Source: Bacillus sp. AFS098217 (GTDB taxonomy: Bacteria; Bacillota; Bacilli; Bacillales; Bacillaceae_G). From it: a stretch of 37,038 nt of DNA. The notes beneath the pieces are model-generated. The model did no database searches and was not told where the DNA came from. It was given only the letters and a program-made list of their open reading frames with translations. A program made the position numbers and the translations under genes. Of this stretch, positions 33,152 to 37,038 are shown one piece after another (positions within the stretch are counted from its first letter, which is position 1; each line of letters begins with the position of its first letter). The DNA is taken from positions 1 to 37,038 of the forward strand of contig NZ_NVPR01000031.1 of the NCBI RefSeq assembly GCF_002551815.1, written 5' to 3'.

Positions 33152-33819
33152 TGCTCTTTTAATATATATCCAATACCGCGAACGGTTTGAATATCTTTCT
33201 GATAACCAAATGGCTCTAATTTTTTGCGAAGATGATGCACATACACTTCAACAATCGCTACTGTTGTATCCGAATCAAATCCCCACACACGATCAAAAAT
33301 TTGTTCACGCATTAAGATTTTCCCTCTATTTTGAATGAGATATTCTAAAAGCTCATATTGCTTTAACGTTAATTTTATTGCTTCTCCATCTACTTGAATG
33401 TCCTTGTCTTTTCCAAACAGCTCAATTCCACGATACTTGATGGTCTGCTTTGTTGTTAAACTACCGCTTCTACGTAATAGAGCGCGAATTCTCGCTTTCA
33501 GTTCAGGAGCTTGAAATGGCTTAACTAAATAATCATCTCCTCCAAAATCTAATCCTTTTACTCGATCCTCCAAAGAATCTTTAGCTGTTAAAAATAAGAC
33601 AGGAGTCTCAATCTTTTCATCACGTATTCTTTGAATGACTTCAAAACCATCCATCCCTGGCATCATTACATCAAGAAGAATCGCATCATAAATATTTTGC
33701 AGTGCCAAATACAATCCATCTTCTCCATTTACCGCTGTATCCACTTCAAATTCATCACGTAAAATTTGTGTAATTGATTCCAATAAAGGTGCATTATCTT
33801 CTACAACTAATAAGCGCAT
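33148..33819 (-). CDS. OmpR/PhoB-family response regulator (CiaR-like), second system
   Basis: 223 aa. Acidic pocket Glu7/Asp8 and phospho-acceptor Asp50 in AILLDVMMPGMDGFEV, FLTAKDS and YLVKPFQ. The winged-helix domain includes LTLKQYELLEYLIQNRGKIL and FDRVWGFDSDTTVAIVEVYV. AAAGGTGAG lies 8 bp before the ATG at 33819. It is divergent from the small-peptide unit C, with copy 9 of the repeat between them. Direct-repeat or palindromic sites in front of the peptide genes are plausible targets, but this is inference. Confidence 0.92.
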   Translation of the reverse strand: MRLLVVEDNAPLLESITQILRDEFEVDTAVNGEDGLYLALQNIYDAILLDVMMPGMDGFEVIQRIRDEKIETPVLFLTAKDSLEDRVKGLDFGGDDYLVKPFQAPELKARIRALLRRSGSLTTKQTIKYRGIELFGKDKDIQVDGEAIKLTLKQYELLEYLIQNRGKILMREQIFDRVWGFDSDTTVAIVEVYVHHLRKKLEPFGYQKDIQTVRGIGYILKEQ

Positions 33820-33841
33820 GCCACTTTCTCACCTTTCATCC

Positions 33842-34039
33842 ATATAAATCCATTTTCATTTTTCGACATCTAAATCCCTGCTATGCGGAATAAAAAGTAA
33901 CCTACACTCGTTTGCTCTTTCTGTTTTTACTTCGCATGTGATAGAAAAAGGCACTGACCGCTTCTATGCATGGCCAGATGCTCTCTCCCACCTAAAAAGA
34001 GGGGTGTTTTATGTCGTTTTTTTAACTGATGTATATATA
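33842..34039 (+). repeat. bcr-like repeat, copy 9
   Basis: Complete copy between the regulator gene and peptide unit C. Left end CATATAAATCCATTTTCATT, then AACCTACACTCGTTTGCTC, CTGACCGCTTCTATGCATGG and right end TTTTTTTAACTGATGTATAT. Confidence 0.82.
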
Positions 34040-34121
34040 ACGCTCTATATAGACTTTATTATAAAATCTATTTCTTAACTTTCCCTTAGCAAAAAATATT
34101 TTCAAATAGAAATTACATACC

Positions 34122-34189
34122 TTACAACACTGTAATCCTCACGTCACCTAATTCGATGGTTACAGGACTTACCGTCAGCTATACTGAAA
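34122..34189 (+). promoter_or_regulatory. Peptide-family promoter, locus C
   Basis: Palindrome TTACAACACTGTAA (34122-34135), ACGTCACCTAATTCGATGG, then GGTTACAGG and -10 TATACT followed by GAAAATAAG. The first base is 101 bp before the start codon. Confidence 0.7.
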
Positions 34190-34222
34190 ATAAGAAATGA
34201 GATAACAAAGGAGAGATAAGCG

Positions 34223-34306
34223 ATGAAAAAAATGATTGAAGTTGTAGTAGCTGTGGTAGAGGTTTTCGTAAATGGCAAGCAAGTTGCAATGGAGTTAAAT
34301 CAATAA
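34223..34306 (+). CDS. Small peptide, family locus C (27 aa)
   Basis: Starts MKKMIEVVVAVVEVFVNGK and ends VAMELNQ. It differs from locus B at a few positions, mostly conservative (Leu/Val, Ala/Val). AAAGGAGAGATAAGCG precedes the ATG. It is divergent from the second two-component operon, and convergent with the phosphatase gene at 34396. Function unknown. Confidence 0.7.
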   Translation: MKKMIEVVVAVVEVFVNGKQVAMELNQ

Positions 34307-34343
34307 TGAATCGTAGTAATAATTTCACAAATTATGTAAACAC

Positions 34344-34392
34344 ATAAAAGAGATAAGGTTTGATCTTTGTTTTGATCCCTTATCTCTTTTAT
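34344..34392. terminator. Terminator after peptide C
   Basis: Perfect 15-bp stem ATAAAAGAGATAAGG / CCTTATCTCTTTTAT with a 19-bp loop. T-rich on both strands, so shared with the convergent phosphatase gene. Confidence 0.85.
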
Positions 34393-34395
34393 ATA

Positions 34396-35100
34396 TTATT
34401 CTTTCACTACATATACATTTTGACTTGGTAATTCTAAACAGTTCAACTGGCCGCCATATACTGCCCCGCCATCAATTCCTACAATTCGGTTATTCCCAAA
34501 ATACACATTACAATTATTATCACCATGCAGTGTTTTTGTTTCCGTATGTCCAAATACAACAATCTTTTCACCATCATAGCCACTATGAAACTCATTCCGA
34601 ATCCACATTAATGTGTATGGCTCCGACTCAGTAACTGGCTTTGCAGGTTCAACACCTGCGTGCACAAATATATACTCTTCTGTTTCAATGAAATGATCTA
34701 GTTCTTGGATAAAACTCAAATGTTCTTCTAATATATCAGACTTCAAATTTGGTTTTTCAAAAGCTCCTTCAGTGACAGCAATATCGCTCTCTAAAAAACC
34801 ATAACTATATAACGTTTGATCTCCACCATTTCTCTTTACCCAATGATTCCATGATTTTTCTTCATTAGTTGTTAATGCTTTAATCATCATATCTTCGTGA
34901 TTTCCTTTTAAAACGAAAGCTCCTTCTTTCTTTAATTGCTTTACTTTTTCTATTACAGCCTTTGCATTTGAACCACGATCAACATAATCCCCTAGTAAAA
35001 TTAACTGATCCTCTTTCGCGTTATATTTTGCTTCTACTAACAGCTTTTTAAATTTCTCTATTTCCCCATGAATATCACTTATTACAAGAATTCTTTTCAT
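34396..35100 (-). CDS. PPP-family metallophosphatase
   Basis: 234 aa. All PPP signatures are present: SDIHGE (Asp9, His11), LGDYVDRGSNA (37-46), LKGNHED (64-70), FVHAGVEP and VFGHTETK. Members act as serine/threonine protein phosphatases or as Ap4A / other phosphoanhydride hydrolases (PrpE-like); sequence alone does not decide. AGAAGGGGC precedes the ATG. Convergent with small peptide C and divergent from small peptide D. Confidence 0.9.
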   Translation of the reverse strand: MKRILVISDIHGEIEKFKKLLVEAKYNAKEDQLILLGDYVDRGSNAKAVIEKVKQLKKEGAFVLKGNHEDMMIKALTTNEEKSWNHWVKRNGGDQTLYSYGFLESDIAVTEGAFEKPNLKSDILEEHLSFIQELDHFIETEEYIFVHAGVEPAKPVTESEPYTLMWIRNEFHSGYDGEKIVVFGHTETKTLHGDNNCNVYFGNNRIVGIDGGAVYGGQLNCLELPSQNVYVVKE

Positions 35101-35224
35101 CTATGCCCCTTCTTTCTAAAACCAGTTCTTCCATATTATACCCTGAAATATCTAATTTTTCAGATTAAAGAAACTGAACTAATTTCAAAAATGGATTTCT
35201 CCCTTACAGCTCAACTGTTTTTTC

Positions 35225-35293
35225 TTACAATACTGTAAGTCTCCCGTCACCCAATTCAATGTTTGTCTTCCTAATCTTTGACTATACTTAAAG
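35225..35293 (+). promoter_or_regulatory. Peptide-family promoter, locus D
   Basis: Palindrome TTACAATACTGTAA (35225-35238), CCGTCACCCAATTCAATG, and -10 TATACT followed by TAAAGTAAGG. The first base is 104 bp before the start codon, exactly as at locus B. Confidence 0.7.
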
Positions 35294-35328
35294 TAAGGAA
35301 TAAAACAAAAAACAAGGAGAGATGAGAA

Positions 35329-35412
35329 ATGAAAAAAGTAATGGAAGTTGTAGTAGCAGTGGCAGCAGCTTTAGTAAATGGTAAGCAAGTTGCAATGGAG
35401 TTAAACAAATAA
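35329..35412 (+). CDS. Small peptide, family locus D (27 aa)
   Basis: Starts MKKVMEVVVAVAAALVNGK and ends VAMELNK. The middle differs most from B and C (AAAL in place of LEVF or VEVF), while the NGKQVAMELN tail is unchanged. AAGGAGAGATGAGAA precedes the ATG. Function unknown. Confidence 0.7.
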   Translation: MKKVMEVVVAVAAALVNGKQVAMELNK

Positions 35413-35455
35413 TGCAACGAGAGGAATTCATTATGAAGCATCTAATCACATAAAA

Positions 35456-35493
35456 AAGATAAGGTTCCATTATGCTTTTGATCTCTTATCTCC
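35456..35493 (+). terminator. Inverted repeat after peptide D
   Basis: AGATAAG / CTTATCT inverted repeat at about 40 bp after the stop, the same element as after loci B and C. Confidence 0.5.
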
Positions 35494-35504
35494 CTAATAG
35501 TAAG

Positions 35505-35556
35505 AATGAGGTTGTCTCTAAAATAGCTGAATAGCTACTTTTGGGACAACCTCGTT
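35505..35556. other. Long stem-loop, possible relic of a mobile-element end
   Basis: AATGAGGTTGTC / GACAACCTCGTT pair over 12 bp with one G-T type mismatch; inside, TAGCT / AGCTA pair around GAAT. The arms GAGGTTGTC-type ends resemble IS or MITE terminal repeats, though the hairpin may simply be a terminator. Confidence 0.4.
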
Positions 35557-35599
35557 GCAGTTTCAAATACCTTTTTATGAATTTTAGATGTAATTATAT

Positions 35600-35646
35600 A
35601 AAAAGAGATGAGTTCGCATACTTTCTTTGCTCCCTCACCTCTTTTT
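35600..35646 (-). terminator. Terminator of the ankyrin lipoprotein gene
   Basis: Stem AAAAAGAGATGAG / CTCACCTCTTTTT (one mismatch) 26 bp past the stop, with T-rich tail on the minus strand. Confidence 0.7.
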
Positions 35647-35671
35647 ATAACAGCTTATATTATAGTGTAGA

Positions 35672-36445
35672 CTATTTTATTTCATTTGCTCCAGCTAATT
35701 TCAACATATTAACAATTTCTTTAAACCCTCGTTTTTCTGCATGCTGTAAAGGAGCGATTCCTTCACGATTAGCCATGTTTACATCTGCTCCATGGTCAAT
35801 TAGTAACTGAACGATTTGTTTGTGATTTTCACTACCATTTCCTAAAACAATTGTTTCCAACAATGCGGTCCCACCATGATCATTCTTATAATTCACATCG
35901 ATTTGTGTACGATTTAATAGCTCTTTTACAACTTCGACATGTCCTCTTTCAGCTGCTGCAATAAGCGCTGTGTTACCAGAATGATTTGTTTCCTTTATAT
36001 TCGTCCCTGCATCAATTGTTAACTTCACAATATCAATATATCCTTCTTTACTTGCATACAGAAACGGATTATTTTGTTTTTTATCTTGTAACTCAATATC
36101 AGCCCCTGCATCAATCAATGCTTTTACTGTGTCAACATGATTGTGGTATGTCGCTGCCATTATCGGTGTTTCGCCTTGATCGCCTACTACATTTATATTT
36201 GCTCCATCTTTTATCAACTTCATAGCTGTTTCTGTATCACCAAGTGTTGCGGAAAGCAATAATTGCTTATCCATTAAGTCCATACCCGTCGCGTCTTTTT
36301 CTTCTTTTTCCTTCTGCTTCTTCTCGTGATTTTTTTCATTTTTCACTTGAACTGGTTTCGTTTCAGTTTCTTCTTGCTTATCACAAGCTACTGTCATAAT
36401 TAAAAGCCCTAATAACATAAATAATAAAATTTTTTGTTTCCTCAC
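35672..36445 (-). CDS. Ankyrin-repeat lipoprotein
   Basis: About 257 aa. The start is GTG 36445 behind ATAGGAGC, giving a short signal peptide with lipobox T-V-A-C. A highly charged Lys/Glu linker follows (KNEKNHEKKQKEKEEKDATG). About five ankyrin repeats fill the rest, seen as GDTETAMKLIKDGANINV, GETPIMAATYHNHVDTVKAL, GADIELQDKK, GNTALIAAAERGHVEVVKEL and GTALLETIV. Attached to the outer face of the membrane, probably a protein-binding scaffold; partner unknown. It lies 11 bp after the broken hydrolase, so the two may have formed an operon. Confidence 0.86.
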   Translation of the reverse strand: MRKQKILLFMLLGLLIMTVACDKQEETETKPVQVKNEKNHEKKQKEKEEKDATGMDLMDKQLLLSATLGDTETAMKLIKDGANINVVGDQGETPIMAATYHNHVDTVKALIDAGADIELQDKKQNNPFLYASKEGYIDIVKLTIDAGTNIKETNHSGNTALIAAAERGHVEVVKELLNRTQIDVNYKNDHGGTALLETIVLGNGSENHKQIVQLLIDHGADVNMANREGIAPLQHAEKRGFKEIVNMLKLAGANEIK

Positions 36446-36456
36446 AACTACAGCTC

Positions 36457-36964
36457 CTATGAAAGATAATGTTTTTTTAACCATTCCTTCATCACATGTA
36501 ATAACTCTTCTTCAATAGATTTATCCATAAGCCTCTTATATTCCTTCCTTAATCGAATCATTGTATGCTTATGTTCATAATGTTTCATGTTCGGAATGAT
36601 ATGCCATTCTGCTTCACCACTAACGTATAAAGCAATTCGTTTAGCATGTTCAGGTGGCACTTGTATATCCTTGTCTCCCGTTATTGCTAAAATATGGCAT
36701 GACACTTTCTCTAAATATGTAACTACACTTATCATAATGAAGTACCGCCAAGCCTAAAAAGGTCAAATACTCCGCTAGTTCTTTATTATAAGTTTACCTG
36801 TAAACGCCCCGTATTTCCATCCCGATTAATTTTTTCAAGTACTACCGATTAATCCAATAGCTGAATATGCTTCTAAAGGGCTTCTGTACTTCTTTAGTCA
36901 ATCCCCAAAATTTTTCATCTCTCATATGTACAGTGAAACTTTGAACAGCAAAAGCTTTCTTCAT
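36457..36964 (-). pseudogene. Broken alpha/beta hydrolase gene
   Basis: An ATG at 36964 with AGGGGA upstream begins MKKAFAVQSFTVHMRDEKFW, then frames switch. LEAYSAIGLIGST, then KINRDGNTGRLQVNL, then NKELAEYLTFLGLAVLHYDK resemble the oxyanion region, the RDGN segment and the strand before the nucleophile elbow in prolyl-oligopeptidase-like hydrolases. The next open stretch, LEKVSCHILAITGDKDIQVP, already belongs to the C-terminal part and carries the acid Asp; NMKHYEH carries the catalytic His. So there are at least two frameshifts and a deletion that removed the nucleophile-elbow region. A 92-codon ORF (36735-36457) remains open but cannot be an active enzyme. Confidence 0.72.
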
Positions 36965-37038
36965 ATATCCCCTGATCCCCAATATATCCCATGTCTATAT
37001 TATCAAAAATAAAAACAAGTATATAATACAAACAGCTG

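Noticed and set aside
9090-34039. CRISPR array
   Set aside because: Repeats are ~190 bp, irregularly spaced over tens of kilobases and occur in both orientations; there are no spacers or cas genes.

Overview
The window is low-GC chromosomal DNA of the Bacillus cereus group (B. cereus / thuringiensis / anthracis type). This rests on strong AGGAGG-type ribosome sites, Bacillus-type gene sets (ald, the YrhE/YrhD formate dehydrogenase pair, fdhD, MalKR-MaeN), and about ten copies of a ~190-bp interspersed repeat of the kind called bcr in that group. No rRNA, tRNA, CRISPR array, prophage or intact IS was seen.

Layout. 1-644 is the 5' part of alanine dehydrogenase. 1275-7910 is a minus-strand operon for a UgpABCE-like ABC importer that also carries a PHP phosphoesterase and a HAD phosphatase. 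Just upstream on the same strand is a DeoR-family regulator (8082-8870). 9386-11263 is a membrane-anchored glycerophosphodiester phosphodiesterase. 11600-15037 is the formate dehydrogenase with its DUF1641 partner; fdhD (15701) lies divergently across two tandem repeats. 16810-21392 holds two paralogous GNAT acetyltransferases flanking an OmpR-type two-component system and several very small genes. 21638-22162 is a small lipoprotein. 22498-27551 is a malate module: malic enzyme, MaeN transporter and the MalK/MalR two-component system. 27876-31575 holds a chemoreceptor, a GrpB-family protein and a C39-like protein. 31907-33819 is a second OmpR-type two-component system. 34396-36964 holds a PPP-family phosphatase, an ankyrin-repeat lipoprotein and a broken alpha/beta hydrolase.

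The most interesting system is a dispersed family of ~27-codon peptide genes, all on the plus strand, at 17466, 22290, 34223 and 35329, with a probable decayed fifth copy near 29986-30097. Each intact copy has the same upstream architecture: a 14-bp palindrome TTACAAYAMTGTAA about 100 bp before the start codon, a GTCACC block about 21 bp further on, a TATACT -10 box with a poor -35, and a strong ribosome site. Copies at 22290, 34223 and 35329 also have a downstream inverted repeat containing AGATA(AG). One copy lies divergently beside the second two-component system, which is therefore a candidate regulator. One copy has had its 3' third replaced by a bcr-like repeat. I know of no described function for these peptides.

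Other points of interest are the MITE-like repeat family, including a tandem dimer found at two places, a highly folded repeat inside the transporter operon with a partial copy inside a two-component operon, two gene remnants revealed by frameshifted translation, and several operator-like palindromes.
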